Positions 7,938 to 17,056 of a stretch of DNA of 64,000 nucleotides are shown piece by piece (positions within the stretch are counted from its first letter, which is position 1; each line of letters starts with the position of its first letter). The stretch is from an uncultured Lachnospiraceae bacterium. Lineage in GTDB: Bacteria > Bacillota > Clostridia > Lachnospirales > Lachnospiraceae. The notes under the pieces were generated by a model that worked only from the letters and a program-made list of their open reading frames with translations, made no database searches and was not told where the DNA came from. A program made the translations under genes and the position numbers. Location of the stretch: contig CAKRHP010000012.1 in assembly GCA_934339135.1 (NCBI GenBank), positions 1 to 64,000 of the forward strand. Reading direction: 5' to 3'.

Positions 7938-8687
7938 CTATATATTTAGGTACGTATATGCTCTGCCCTTTTTGCCGGTGCGTTCGACAATATTTAAGGA
8001 ATACAGGATCCCCAGCAGTGTCTGGGCATACCCCACAGGAATGTGGGCAGCCTTCGCAAAATCCTTCGACGTATAATCCGGGGAAAGTCCCTCCGGGAGA
8101 AAGCATTTATAGTCGGCAGGTCCGCCAATATAAAATTCATCCACCAGCTCCGTCGGGATCCGGTCAAAACGGGAAGAGCCCTTTTTGCGGTCACGGCTCC
8201 ATCCGTTTAATAATCGGTATTCATCAGCGTCGATGAGTACGAGGCACAGGTGGAGATTGGGATTGTTCAGATACATTTTTATTTTATAAAGCTCCGGAAC
8301 AGCATCATAAATGGTGCCTGTTTTCGGAGATTTTCTTTTGGAAGAAATTTCTCCGGTTTCCTCGTTGATCCAGTAAAGATATTTGGTGTGGACGATGGGG
8401 TACACGATGGTGACCGGATAATACTTTAAAAAGGTGTCCAGCTTACGGCGCAGTTTGTTGAAACCTCTGGTCTGGATCTCGATGATCTCTCCGTCCTGTA
8501 AAATATCTGCAACAAAATTTTCCACAGGGATCTCCTGATGCTCCGGATCCGGTTCATAAAACGCTTTGAGAACAGCGTGGACCGTTTTTTCGGACAGAGT
8601 GCCGATGCCCATGGATGCCCGCTCCTGATTGATGATCCTGCGGCATGCCTGATGAAATAAGATAACGTCATTGTCACAGATGGACAT
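7938..8687 (-). CDS. Conserved protein of unknown function, possible nuclease-like N-domain plus winged helix
   Basis: 249 residues, cytoplasmic, no signal. I do not recognise a named family. Residues ~50-110 read ENFVADILQDGEIIEIQT then a basic helix KLRRKLDTFL and YPVTIVYPI. This D..E-x-Q pattern followed by a helix and strand resembles the core of PD-(D/E)XK-fold proteins, with Gln in place of Lys (inference). The C-terminal 60 residues (SKDFAKAAHIPVGYAQTLLGILYSLNIVERTGKKGRAYTY) look like a winged helix. The start is ATG 8687: an in-frame GTG at 8696 lies inside the GGAGGTG ribosome site. Stands alone between two convergent or divergent neighbours. Confidence 0.75.
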   Translation of the reverse strand: MSICDNDVILFHQACRRIINQERASMGIGTLSEKTVHAVLKAFYEPDPEHQEIPVENFVADILQDGEIIEIQTRGFNKLRRKLDTFLKYYPVTIVYPIVHTKYLYWINEETGEISSKRKSPKTGTIYDAVPELYKIKMYLNNPNLHLCLVLIDADEYRLLNGWSRDRKKGSSRFDRIPTELVDEFYIGGPADYKCFLPEGLSPDYTSKDFAKAAHIPVGYAQTLLGILYSLNIVERTGKKGRAYTYLNI

Positions 8688-8775
8688 AAGATTCACCTCC
8701 GGATTTCCTGTGAAAGTTTATGAAGCAACAAAGAAAATTTTAGACGACACATAGGAGAATGTCAATGACAGGCAT

Positions 8776-8805
8776 GTATTGATCTGGTAAAAAAAGGACA
8801 TACTA
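8776..8805 (+). promoter_or_regulatory. Candidate sigma-G-type promoter of spoVAF
   Basis: GTATT (8776-8780), 18-base spacer, CATACTA (8799-8805). This is close to the forespore sigma-G pattern GHATR-N18-CATNHTA; the -10 fits fully and the -35 fits 4 of 5. Forespore expression would suit a germination protein. No sigma-A promoter is evident. Confidence 0.5.
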
Positions 8806-8837
8806 TTGTTCGACAGGATAGATTTAAAAATATAGTG

Positions 8838-8853
8838 CCGCAGACGTCTGCGG
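8838..8853. repeat. Perfect 16-bp palindrome upstream of spoVAF
   Basis: CCGCAGACGTCTGCGG has no loop and ends a few bases before the ribosome binding site GGAGGAG (8857-8863). It could be an operator or a cruciform; the function is unknown. Confidence 0.6.
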
Positions 8854-8867
8854 AATGGAGGAGACAT

Positions 8868-10304
8868 ATGTCGGACATATTTCAGGGTGATTTTGAAAAA
8901 CGGGATGAGGAGATCAAAAAACTGCTCCACATGGAGGACAGCTTTGATCTGATCCGCCGCCGTTTTGTGATCGGTGGCAGACAGGCGGTGTTTTATACGA
9001 TAGATGGATTTTTGAAGGGCGAAGTTTCGGAGAAGGTGATGGAGTTTTTTTACAAGATCACGCCGGAACAGATGCCGGAGGACTTTGCGGGGTTTTTGCA
9101 GCAGGAGATCCCATATCTGGATCTGATGAAGGTTGCAGATCAGGAAGCGTTTGTAAAAGCGGTGCTTTCCGGCATGAGCTGCCTGCTGGTGGAGGGCTAT
9201 GATATTATTCTCGCACTGGATTTCAGGGAGTATCCGGGCCGCAGTGTGGACGAGCCGGATAAGGATAAGGTGCTCCGGGGGGCAAGGGACGGATTTATTG
9301 AGTCTCTGATCCCGAATATGGCTCTGATCAGACGGCGTATCCGGGATCCGGAGTTATCCTTTACGCTGGTGGAAATTGGGCGAAGCTCCAGGACGGATGT
9401 GGCGGTCTGTTATATGCGAAACCGCGTGAATCCCGGCGTGCTCCGGGAGCTTATGAAGCGTCTGCGGGGAGTGGATGTGGATTCTCTGACCATGAATCAG
9501 GAGAGTCTGGGAGAATGCATTTTCAAAAAGGGCTGGCTGAATCCCTTTCCGAAGTTTAAATTTTCGGAACGGCCGGATACCACGGCGGCATGTATTCTGG
9601 AGGGAAGTATTGTGCTCCTGTGTGATAATTCCTCGGCGGCAATGATCCTGCCTACTTCCCTGTTTGAGATCATTGAGGATGCCAATGATTATTATTTTCC
9701 TCCGGTGACAGGGACATATCTGCGGTTCAGCCGGTTTATCATTAATGTGGTGTCCATTTTTCTGACACCGGTTTTTATCCTGTTGATGCAGCATGAGGAC
9801 TGGGTGCCCCATGCCTTTGAATTTATTAAGATACAGGATCCCATGTATATTCCCCCGGTGGCACAGCTTCTGATCCTGGAGGTGGCGATCGACGGTCTTC
9901 GGATGGCGGCAGTGAATACACCCAATATGCTCAATACCCCGCTAAGTATTATTGCGGGTATTGTGTTTGGGGATTACACGGTAAAGGCAGGGTGGTTTAA
10001 TTCTGAGATCATGCTTTACATGGCATTTGTGGCGATCGCCAATTACAGCCAGAGTAATATGGAATTGGGTTATGCGATCAAGTTTATGAGAATACAGCTT
10101 CTGATCCTTACCGGCATATTTGGGCTCTGGGGTTTTCTGGCAGGCACCGTGATCCTGATCGTGACACCTCTGTGTACCCGCACGATCAATGGACGCAATT
10201 ATTTATACCCTCTGCTTCCCTTCGATAAAGTGCAGCTGATGAAACGGTTTTTCCGGGTAAGTCTTAGGGAAAATGAAAAATTAAACCATAAAAGTTCCAA
10301 ATAG
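8868..10304 (+). CDS. spoVAF: Spore germination protein of the GerA family, SpoVAF-like
   Basis: 478 residues. A large soluble N-terminal half (residues 1-280, with DVAVCYMRNRVNP and GWLNPFPKFKFSERPD) is followed by five or so membrane segments and motifs typical of GerA subunits (VAIDGLRMAAVNTPNMLNT, YCS-like MELGYAIKFMRI). Length and sequence fit SpoVAF, which sits in the spore inner membrane and assists germinant signalling and SpoVA-linked dipicolinate release. The ATG at 8868 follows GGAGGAG. The gene is solitary, without spoVA or gerB/gerC neighbours, and carries a sigma-G-like promoter. Confidence 0.85.
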   Translation: MSDIFQGDFEKRDEEIKKLLHMEDSFDLIRRRFVIGGRQAVFYTIDGFLKGEVSEKVMEFFYKITPEQMPEDFAGFLQQEIPYLDLMKVADQEAFVKAVLSGMSCLLVEGYDIILALDFREYPGRSVDEPDKDKVLRGARDGFIESLIPNMALIRRRIRDPELSFTLVEIGRSSRTDVAVCYMRNRVNPGVLRELMKRLRGVDVDSLTMNQESLGECIFKKGWLNPFPKFKFSERPDTTAACILEGSIVLLCDNSSAAMILPTSLFEIIEDANDYYFPPVTGTYLRFSRFIINVVSIFLTPVFILLMQHEDWVPHAFEFIKIQDPMYIPPVAQLLILEVAIDGLRMAAVNTPNMLNTPLSIIAGIVFGDYTVKAGWFNSEIMLYMAFVAIANYSQSNMELGYAIKFMRIQLLILTGIFGLWGFLAGTVILIVTPLCTRTINGRNYLYPLLPFDKVQLMKRFFRVSLRENEKLNHKSSK

Positions 10305-10372
10305 AACTACTTATGGACATTATGCACAAAACAAAATGTTACTACTTATTAAAAATGGTTGCTTTTTTGTGA

Positions 10373-10433
10373 TATAATGTGTTAAAATGTGCGCGGTAGA
10401 AAATGAGATGAGTTTTCTGCCGTGCGTTTTTTT
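10373..10433 (+). promoter_or_regulatory. Promoter element and leader terminator of the antiporter gene
   Basis: TATAAT at 10373-10378 (weak -35) is followed within 13 bases by a 13-bp stem with two G-U pairs (10391-10403 / 10413-10425), a 9-base loop and GTTTTTTT (10426-10433). The hairpin lies about 35 bases before the ribosome site GGAGGCG. It may be an attenuator for the antiporter gene or simply the terminator of spoVAF. Confidence 0.5.
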
Positions 10434-10468
10434 ACGCAAATTTATGATGAAATATGGAGGCGTAGATC

Positions 10469-11920
10469 ATGAAAAGATTAAAATCTGCGGTATGGGGTAC
10501 AGCCTTGGCATTATGTGCTCTGATGGCGAACTCTTCCGTGGCGTTTGCGGCGGAGAAGGGAGCCGGGAGCGTTGGAAGCACATTATCGCTTTCTTATTGT
10601 ATTCCGTTTGTTGGAATGCTGTTATGTATTGCAATTTGTCCTCTCGTAGCAGGCGAATGGTGGGAAAAATGGAAGCCGGCGGCGGTTATCTTCTGGTCAC
10701 TGGCATTTGTGATCCCATTTGCCGTATTTATAGGAGCAGGAACAGCGTGGGAGCAGGTTTTAGAGTCCATTATCGGTGATTATCTGGGATTCATCGTATT
10801 GTTGTTTGGATTGTTCTGCGTCGCAGGTAATATCGTGCTGGAGGGTGATCTGGTCGGCAGCCCGAAGGTTAATGTACTATTGCTGTTGATCGGTACTGCA
10901 TTATCCGGCTGGATCGGTACCACCGGAGCCAGTATGGTAATGATCCGTCCGCTGATCCGTGCCAATAAATGGCGTCAGCGTAAAGCACAGATCGTTATTT
11001 TCTTTATCTTTCTGGTATCCAATATCGGCGGTTGTCTGACCCCTGTTGGTGATCCACCGCTTTTGATGGGATTTAACAACGGTGTTGGCTTTTTCTGGAG
11101 CTTAAATCTTCTGCCGGTTATGTTACTTAATGTGGCAATCCTGCTTCTGTTATTCTTTATCATTGATAACAATGCATACAAGAAGGATGTGGCAGATGGT
11201 CTTAAGCCGGAGACAAGTGAGGAGAAAAAGAAACTGCATCTGGCAGGTGCCCACAACATTATCTTTATGATCGTGATCGTGGCAGCCGTTATCCTGAGTG
11301 GTGTACTTCCACAGCAGGTACCGTTCTTTGCAAAGGGCATTCATTTCTACGGAGAGGTAGAGTTAAGCTATGCTTCCATTCTGGAAATGGTAATGATCCT
11401 GGCAGCAGCATTCCTTTCTTTCCATACGACGAAGAAAGAGGTACGTGAGGAGAATCACTTTACCTGGGATGCGATTCAGGAAGTGGCAGTTCTTTTCATT
11501 GGTATTTTTATCACAATGATCCCGGCACTCCTGATCCTTAAAGCGAGAGGAAGCGAGCTTGGTATTGAGAAGCCATGGCAGTTCTTCTGGATGACCGGTT
11601 TCCTGTCCAGTTTTTTGGACAACACGCCGACCTATCTGGTGTTCTTCACCACAGCGGTACATTCTGCTCTGACGGGTGGCACAATGGTCAAGGTACTGGA
11701 TGGAACGATTCCGAAGATCTTCCTGATGGCAATTTCTTGTGGTGCCGTATTTATGGGAGCCAACACTTACATTGGTAACGCACCAAACTTCATGGTTCGT
11801 TCCATTGCAGAGGAAAACGGAATCAAGATGCCTTCCTTCTTTGGATATATGGCATGGTCCGTCAGCTGTCTGATCCCGGTATTTATTATAGATACTTTGA
11901 TATTTTTCCTGTTTGTTTAA
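10469..11920 (+). CDS. Sodium:proton antiporter / CitMHS-type transporter (NhaD-like)
   Basis: 483-residue inner-membrane transporter of the ion-transporter superfamily (ArsB/NhaD/CitMHS group). A signal-like first helix ending in VAFAAEK is followed by about 11 membrane segments. Hairpin motifs are seen at residues ~150-205 (GTALSGWIGTTGASMVMIRPLI and NIGGCLTPVGDPPLLMGF) and in the second half (LDNTPTYLVFFTTA, MGANTYIGNAPNFMVRSIAEENG), the paired substrate-site motifs of this fold. The family exchanges Na+ or carries organic anions; the substrate cannot be read from sequence. The GGAGG site fits. Monocistronic, with terminators on both sides. Confidence 0.85.
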   Translation: MKRLKSAVWGTALALCALMANSSVAFAAEKGAGSVGSTLSLSYCIPFVGMLLCIAICPLVAGEWWEKWKPAAVIFWSLAFVIPFAVFIGAGTAWEQVLESIIGDYLGFIVLLFGLFCVAGNIVLEGDLVGSPKVNVLLLLIGTALSGWIGTTGASMVMIRPLIRANKWRQRKAQIVIFFIFLVSNIGGCLTPVGDPPLLMGFNNGVGFFWSLNLLPVMLLNVAILLLLFFIIDNNAYKKDVADGLKPETSEEKKKLHLAGAHNIIFMIVIVAAVILSGVLPQQVPFFAKGIHFYGEVELSYASILEMVMILAAAFLSFHTTKKEVREENHFTWDAIQEVAVLFIGIFITMIPALLILKARGSELGIEKPWQFFWMTGFLSSFLDNTPTYLVFFTTAVHSALTGGTMVKVLDGTIPKIFLMAISCGAVFMGANTYIGNAPNFMVRSIAEENGIKMPSFFGYMAWSVSCLIPVFIIDTLIFFLFV

Positions 11921-11958
11921 GTAGGTTTTTTCATTACAAATTAAAATGAACGATGACG

Positions 11959-12009
11959 TCCCCAATGATCTGTGGTATGATAGAATGCAGACATTGGGGA
12001 TTTTTATTT
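11959..12009 (+). terminator. Intrinsic terminator after the antiporter gene
   Basis: TCCCCAATG (11959-11967) pairs with CATTGGGGA (11992-12000). The stem extends four further pairs past a one-base bulge, and TTTTTATTT follows. Confidence 0.75.
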
Positions 12010-12029
12010 AGAAAGACATGGTGAACAGA

Positions 12030-12794
12030 ATGATTTTTGATACACATGCACATTATATGGATGACCGGTTTGCAGAGGATCGGGAGGAGCTGCTGACTTC
12101 CCTGCACGATGCAGGCGTTGGCAATGTTGTGGAAGTGGGAGCGAGTATACAGTCCACGAAGGATGCCGTGGCATTGAGCCGGCAATATGATTTTGTATAT
12201 GGTGCCGTGGGAGTTCATCCCGATGGCGTGCCGGAAATGACAGACGAAACGATAGAATGGCTGAAAGGGCTGACCGGAGAGCCGAAGGTGGTGGCAGTTG
12301 GTGAGATCGGTCTGGACTATTATTATGATGAGCCGGACAGAGAACTTCAAAAGAAATGGTTTATCCGGCAGCTACAGCTGGCGAAGGAGACAAAAATGCC
12401 GGTGATCATTCACAGCCGGGATGCCGCACAGGATACCCTGCAGATCATGGAGGAGTATTGTGACTGGAGCCAGGGGGGCGTGATCCACTGCTTTTCTTAT
12501 ACGGTGGAGACAGCCGAAATATATCTGAAAAAGGGATTTTATCTGGGGATCGGTGGCGTCGTTACCTTCAAAAACGGCAGGAAGCTTGTGGAGGTTGTGA
12601 AGGAGGCTCCGTTAGAGCAGCTTTTGCTGGAGACGGACAGCCCGTATCTGACTCCGGTGCCAAACCGTGGAAAGCGCAATGACTCCAGACAGCTCACCTA
12701 TGTGGTGGATGCGATCGCACAGATCAAGGGCATCGACAGGCAAGACGTGATCCGGGTCACAGAGGAAAATGCCAAAAGGATGTATCGGCTTTAG
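12030..12794 (+). CDS. tatD: TatD-family metal-dependent deoxyribonuclease/hydrolase
   Basis: 254 residues, TIM-barrel amidohydrolase fold. Metal ligands are seen in FDTHAHY (residues 3-8), GEIGLDYYY (catalytic Glu), PVIIHSRDA, GVIHCFSY and LLETDSPYL. TatD proteins act as 3'-5' exonucleases or DNA-repair hydrolases in the cytoplasm. The ATG at 12030 follows GGTGAA at 12020-12025 and gives the standard N-terminus; an in-frame ATG at 12018 has a poorer site. It lies 57 bases before rsmA, reflecting the common tatD-rnmV-rsmA order, but the rnmV primase gene is absent here. Confidence 0.92.
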   Translation: MIFDTHAHYMDDRFAEDREELLTSLHDAGVGNVVEVGASIQSTKDAVALSRQYDFVYGAVGVHPDGVPEMTDETIEWLKGLTGEPKVVAVGEIGLDYYYDEPDRELQKKWFIRQLQLAKETKMPVIIHSRDAAQDTLQIMEEYCDWSQGGVIHCFSYTVETAEIYLKKGFYLGIGGVVTFKNGRKLVEVVKEAPLEQLLLETDSPYLTPVPNRGKRNDSRQLTYVVDAIAQIKGIDRQDVIRVTEENAKRMYRL

Positions 12795-12851
12795 ACAGAT
12801 ACATTTTTTGAATCTTTTATCGAAGCAGCAGAAAGTTAGAAAGGAGCGGTT

Positions 12852-13715
12852 ATGGCAACATTAGGAAACCCGCAGAATACCATAGATATTTTACAGAAAT
12901 ATGATTTTCATTTTCAGAAGAAGTTTGGTCAGAATTTTCTGATCGATACCCATGTGCTGGAGCGCATTGTGGAATCTTCCGATATTTCGAAGGACGATTT
13001 TGTGCTGGAGATCGGTCCGGGCATCGGAACCATGACACAGTATCTCTGTGAACATGCAGGGAAAGTAATGGCGGTGGAGATTGACAAAAATCTCCTGCCG
13101 ATCCTTGCAGATACATTAAAGGAGTATGACAATGTCACGGTGGTGAATGAGGATATTTTGAAACTGGATATTGGAAAGATCGCACAGAAATATAATGACG
13201 GCAGGCCGATTAAGGTGGTGGCAAATCTGCCATACTATATAACAACACCGATCATTATGGCACTTTTTGAAAGTCACGTACCGTTGGCCAGCGTGACAGT
13301 TATGGTGCAGAAGGAAGTGGCGGAACGGATGCAGGCAGGACCCGGGACAAAGGATTACGGTGCATTGTCCTTGGCAGTGCAGTATTATTCTGAGGCGGAG
13401 ATTACAGCCAATGTGCCGCCAAACTGTTTTATGCCTCGTCCAAAGGTTGGTTCCGCAGTGATCCGGCTGACCTGTCATCAGGAACCGCCGGTAAAGGTTG
13501 TGGATGAGAAGTTTTTCTTCCGGGTGATCCGTGCGTCCTTCAACCAGCGACGGAAAACACTGCAAAATGGTCTTGGCAATGATGCCGGACTGCCGGTGAC
13601 GAAGCAGCAGACAGCAGAGGCGTTGAGACAGATGGGTCTTTCCGAGACGATCCGGGGTGAGGCATTGTCGCTGGAGCAGTTCGCCGAATTGAGTAATATT
13701 TTGAAAAACCTGTAG
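12852..13715 (+). CDS. rsmA: 16S rRNA dimethyladenosine transferase RsmA (KsgA)
   Basis: 287 residues. Dimethylates the two adjacent adenosines in helix 45 of 16S rRNA, using S-adenosylmethionine. The Rossmann methyltransferase core is seen as QNFLIDTHVLERIV, then SAM motif I EIGPGIGTMTQYL, acidic VEIDKNL, and the catalytic motif NLPYYITTPI. The C-terminal domain has ASFNQRRKTLQNGL. GAAAGGAGCGG precedes the ATG. Length is normal, and no odd residues are seen. Probably co-transcribed with tatD. Confidence 0.95.
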   Translation: MATLGNPQNTIDILQKYDFHFQKKFGQNFLIDTHVLERIVESSDISKDDFVLEIGPGIGTMTQYLCEHAGKVMAVEIDKNLLPILADTLKEYDNVTVVNEDILKLDIGKIAQKYNDGRPIKVVANLPYYITTPIIMALFESHVPLASVTVMVQKEVAERMQAGPGTKDYGALSLAVQYYSEAEITANVPPNCFMPRPKVGSAVIRLTCHQEPPVKVVDEKFFFRVIRASFNQRRKTLQNGLGNDAGLPVTKQQTAEALRQMGLSETIRGEALSLEQFAELSNILKNL

Positions 13716-13876
13716 AGCAGGATGATGCAGAAAATGAAACCGGAGTGGTAAGAACCGGAAAGAGTAGGGCTTTAGAAAAGTTGAGGAATGAAATAAGGGC
13801 TGAGAGATATAATAAGTATTAAGTTTATAAAAGTATAGCTTAAAGTATAGATGCTTTGAAAGGTGGGTTTAGTAAG

Positions 13877-15676
13877 ATGATGGTAACAGAAAGATTAGCA
13901 TTATTAAAAAATATGATGCAGCAGTATGGAATTGATTATTATTATATTCCAACCAATGATTTTCACGGATCCGAGTACGTGGCAGATTATTTTAAATGCA
14001 GGGAGTATATGTCCGGATTTACCGGCTCTGCAGGAAATATGCTGGTGAGTCAGTCAGAGACAGGTCTCTGGACAGATGGAAGGTATTTTCTGCAGGCGGA
14101 GGAGCAGCTTGCGGGCAGCGGTATTACACTATTCCGGATGGGAGAGCCGGGCGTGCCGAAGATTTTTGAATATATTGCACAGCATATTCAGCAGGGACAG
14201 TGTCTTGGTTTTGACGGGCGTATGGTGGATGCCTTTTATGCCCTGCAGCTTAAAAAGATCGTCGAGGGAAAGGGCGCCAGACTGGTTACGGATTATGATC
14301 TGGTGGGAATGGTCTGGCCGGATCGTCCGGCAATTGAGGCAAAGCCTGCGTACAGCCTTGCACCTCAGTTTACGGGAGTGACCCGTGGGGAGAAGTTAAA
14401 TGCCGTCTGCAAATGGCTGGAAAAGAAACGGGCGGATATGCTGGTGGTCACATCTTTAGATGATATTGCGTGGCTTTTAAATATCCGTGGCGAGGATATC
14501 CACTGTTGTCCGGTGGTGCTGGGATATCTGGTGGTGAAACCGTTGGAACGATTTTTGTTTGTGCATAAAAGTGCATTCAGTTCCAGATTACGGCAGGAAC
14601 TGGCACGGGACAGTGTTATTCTGCGGGAATACGATGCGGTGTATGAATATCTTGCCGGGGTGAAGGAGGGAGCCCGTGTGGCAATGGATATGCAGGTGGC
14701 CAATTACCAGCTGGCAAGTATGATACCTCAGCAAGCCAAAATTGTTGGCGTGGTGAATCCGGTCAAAATGATGAAGGCTGTAAAAAATCCGGCGGAGATT
14801 GCGGGAGAACGGATTGCGCATATTAAGGACGGTGTGGCATTAACCCGTTTCATCTACTGGCTCAAGCATAATATTCAGAAAATGCCGTTGACCGAGCGGA
14901 CGGCAGCGGCACAGCTGGAAGCATTCCGGGGCAGTGTTGGAGATTATCTGGGACCAAGCTTTGATCCGATCGCAGCATATGGCCCACACGGTGCCATTGT
15001 TCATTACAGTGCTACGGCGGAGACGGATGCAAGGCTGCTGACGGAGGGGTTTCTTCTTCTGGACACCGGTGGTCATTATCTGCAGGGAACCACGGATGTT
15101 ACCCGGACTATTCTGCTGGGACAGCAGGCAACATTGGAGGAAAAGAGATATTACACAGCGGTACTCTGCGGAAATCTTCGACTGGCAGCAGCGAAGTTCA
15201 AGAAGGGCTGCAGCGGAGTGGCTCTTGATATATTGGCAAGACAGCCCCTTTGGGATATGGGATGTGATTTTAATCACGGAACCGGTCACGGTGTCGGATG
15301 CCTGCTCAATGTCCATGAGGGACCCAATGCGATCCGTTACCGCATTGTGGCACAGCCGGATGGCAATGTGGAAATGCAGCCGGGCATGATCACCTCGGAT
15401 GAACCGGGCATATATCTGGAAGGAAAATTTGGAATCCGTCTGGAAAATCTGATCCTTTGTGTGGAGAAAGAGAATAATGAATTTGGAGAATTCTTCGGTT
15501 TTGAAACGCTCACCATGGCTCCGTTTGACCGGGATGCCATTGCACCGGAGCAGATGACGGAACGGGATAAGAGACTGTTAAATGCATATCACGAAAAGGT
15601 GTATGAAACCATTTCCCCATACCTGGACCGCAACGAGGCAGAATGGTTAATGGATGCGTGTGCACCGATCGACTAA
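13877..15676 (+). CDS. Xaa-Pro aminopeptidase (M24B family)
   Basis: 599 residues, cytoplasmic. It has two creatinase-N-like domains (residues 1-300) and a C-terminal pita-bread M24 domain. Dinuclear-metal ligands are seen in LLDTGGHYLQGTTDVTRT (two Asp), NHGTGHGVG (His), SDEPGIYL (Glu) and FGIRLENL (Glu). It removes an N-terminal residue before proline, and the three-domain size matches the eukaryote-like PepP2 group rather than short PepP. The start is ATG 13877, ten bases after AAAGGTGGG. The 161-base gap after rsmA suggests its own promoter. It ends overlapping the convergent PAP2 gene by 3 bases. Confidence 0.9.
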   Translation: MMVTERLALLKNMMQQYGIDYYYIPTNDFHGSEYVADYFKCREYMSGFTGSAGNMLVSQSETGLWTDGRYFLQAEEQLAGSGITLFRMGEPGVPKIFEYIAQHIQQGQCLGFDGRMVDAFYALQLKKIVEGKGARLVTDYDLVGMVWPDRPAIEAKPAYSLAPQFTGVTRGEKLNAVCKWLEKKRADMLVVTSLDDIAWLLNIRGEDIHCCPVVLGYLVVKPLERFLFVHKSAFSSRLRQELARDSVILREYDAVYEYLAGVKEGARVAMDMQVANYQLASMIPQQAKIVGVVNPVKMMKAVKNPAEIAGERIAHIKDGVALTRFIYWLKHNIQKMPLTERTAAAQLEAFRGSVGDYLGPSFDPIAAYGPHGAIVHYSATAETDARLLTEGFLLLDTGGHYLQGTTDVTRTILLGQQATLEEKRYYTAVLCGNLRLAAAKFKKGCSGVALDILARQPLWDMGCDFNHGTGHGVGCLLNVHEGPNAIRYRIVAQPDGNVEMQPGMITSDEPGIYLEGKFGIRLENLILCVEKENNEFGEFFGFETLTMAPFDRDAIAPEQMTERDKRLLNAYHEKVYETISPYLDRNEAEWLMDACAPID

Positions 15677-16359
15677 CAGTTTGTTTTGGAAGGTGCATGT
15701 GCCGGAATGTTTCGTTTCAGGGCGAAAAACTCCGAACGGTACACGACCATATAGTAGAAAATATATAATAGAATGGCACATCCTACATCTATAATGGAGT
15801 GCTGCTTGAGAAACATGGTTGAAAGACAGATCAGGATGCAGAGCACCAGAGAGGCTGTCTTCCAGCCTTTTTTGTTTTGCAGGGCAACGCTCTGGGCCAG
15901 TGCAACGTGGATCGCGATGGAGTTATATACATGAATGCTTGGACATACATTGGTCGGGGTGTCGCCCTCATAAAGACCGGCCACGATGCGTGTCAGGAAA
16001 TTGTCTCTTGGCATAACATCCGGGCGGAGGGGCTGGGCGTTTGGAAAAAGTGTATAAATGATCAGGCAGGTAGTCATGCCTAACATCAGGACTGCACTAC
16101 ACCGGTAAAAATCAGACATATGCTTTGACTGGAGAAATAAGAAAACAAGAGAAACCACCACATACAGGAACCACAAAAAATATGGAATGGCAAACAGCTC
16201 ACAGAAGGGGATCATGTCATCCAGTCTGCAGTGTATCATCGTAAAATGTGGTGCCTGACGGCGCTCCAGCCAGTTGAACCAAAGCAGGTATATTGGAAAA
16301 TACAATACAAGGATCATATATTTATATTTTTTTAAAAAAATGATCAAATTTTTACTCAT
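15673..16359 (-). CDS. PAP2-family membrane phosphatase
   Basis: 228 residues with about six membrane helices. PAP2 motifs are present in altered form: LRPD (motif 1, residues ~120-125), CPSIHVYNS (motif 2; the usual PSGH has Ile for Gly), and STMFLKQHSIIDV (motif 3 with His and Asp). Such enzymes act on lipid phosphates such as undecaprenyl pyrophosphate, phosphatidic acid, or inositol lipids. The start is set at ATG 16359, since upstream in-frame codons are poor. It lies 39 bases after the DUF5662 gene, likely one transcript. Confidence 0.8.
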   Translation of the reverse strand: MSKNLIIFLKKYKYMILVLYFPIYLLWFNWLERRQAPHFTMIHCRLDDMIPFCELFAIPYFLWFLYVVVSLVFLFLQSKHMSDFYRCSAVLMLGMTTCLIIYTLFPNAQPLRPDVMPRDNFLTRIVAGLYEGDTPTNVCPSIHVYNSIAIHVALAQSVALQNKKGWKTASLVLCILICLSTMFLKQHSIIDVGCAILLYIFYYMVVYRSEFFALKRNIPAHAPSKTNC

Positions 16360-16397
16360 AATAGCTCTACGCCTTTCCAAAAGCCTGCGGTGAAATA

Positions 16398-16958
16398 TTA
16401 TCGCCTGGGTGAATGTTTCCAATCCACCTCCCTGCGGATATAGGCAAATGTTGCTTCCTCGCCCTCCTCGGCAAGCATATGAAGCAGCTTTTCCAAAAGT
16501 GCCCGTGCCTCCGGATGCAGTGGATAGTGGTCTTTGTTTTTTTCGTAATAAGCAAGCGCAAAGGAGTCGTCATAATTGTCGCGGTTATAGTTCCGGCTGG
16601 CGGCAATGCGGTCGCAGAACATTTCCAGCACATAGCGGGTAGGCATCGGCATGCCCTGTAAACCCTCCTTGGGATCGATCGCCATGTCGATCCAGTATTC
16701 AAAATGATGACGGTTTCGTCCCTTGTGGTGAAGCCAGGCAGAGGAATACCCCTTTGCCATCTTCTCCCCGTAGTTGGGACTGCGCTTTCCACCCTGATAA
16801 TACTTGACTCCCTGAATGAACTCTGTAGGGGAATATTTTGACCAGTCATGCATGATCCCCTGCTTGTAAAGACCTGCCTTGAAACAGTAGTGGCGAACCA
16901 GATTCTTGTGATGCAGGATCGTTTTCAGATGACCGGTAAAATTATGCCAATAGTTCAT
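16398..16958 (-). CDS. DUF5662 family protein
   Basis: 186 residues, cytoplasmic. The conserved His/Asp pattern HHKNLVRHYCFKAGLYKQG, HDWSKYSPTEF and WLHHKGRNRHHFEYW resembles an HD-type metal site and matches DUF5662, a family frequent in Firmicutes and phages whose activity is not known to me. The start at 16958 follows AAAGGAGAC. The ATG gives the usual N-terminus (NYWHNFTGHLKTI). A neighbouring PAP2 gene follows on the same strand. Confidence 0.8.
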   Translation of the reverse strand: MNYWHNFTGHLKTILHHKNLVRHYCFKAGLYKQGIMHDWSKYSPTEFIQGVKYYQGGKRSPNYGEKMAKGYSSAWLHHKGRNRHHFEYWIDMAIDPKEGLQGMPMPTRYVLEMFCDRIAASRNYNRDNYDDSFALAYYEKNKDHYPLHPEARALLEKLLHMLAEEGEEATFAYIRREVDWKHSPRR

Positions 16959-17056
16959 AGTGTCTCCTTTCCGTATAGGGAAAGAACCCTTCCATGTCAC
17001 ATGATAACAAGTATACCATAAAATGACTGCTTGAAAACTAAAAAGTTTCTTATTTT

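Noticed and set aside
10387-10779. 130-codon frame overlapping the antiporter start
   Set aside because: It runs through the leader hairpin in another frame of the antiporter gene and has no ribosome site or family features.
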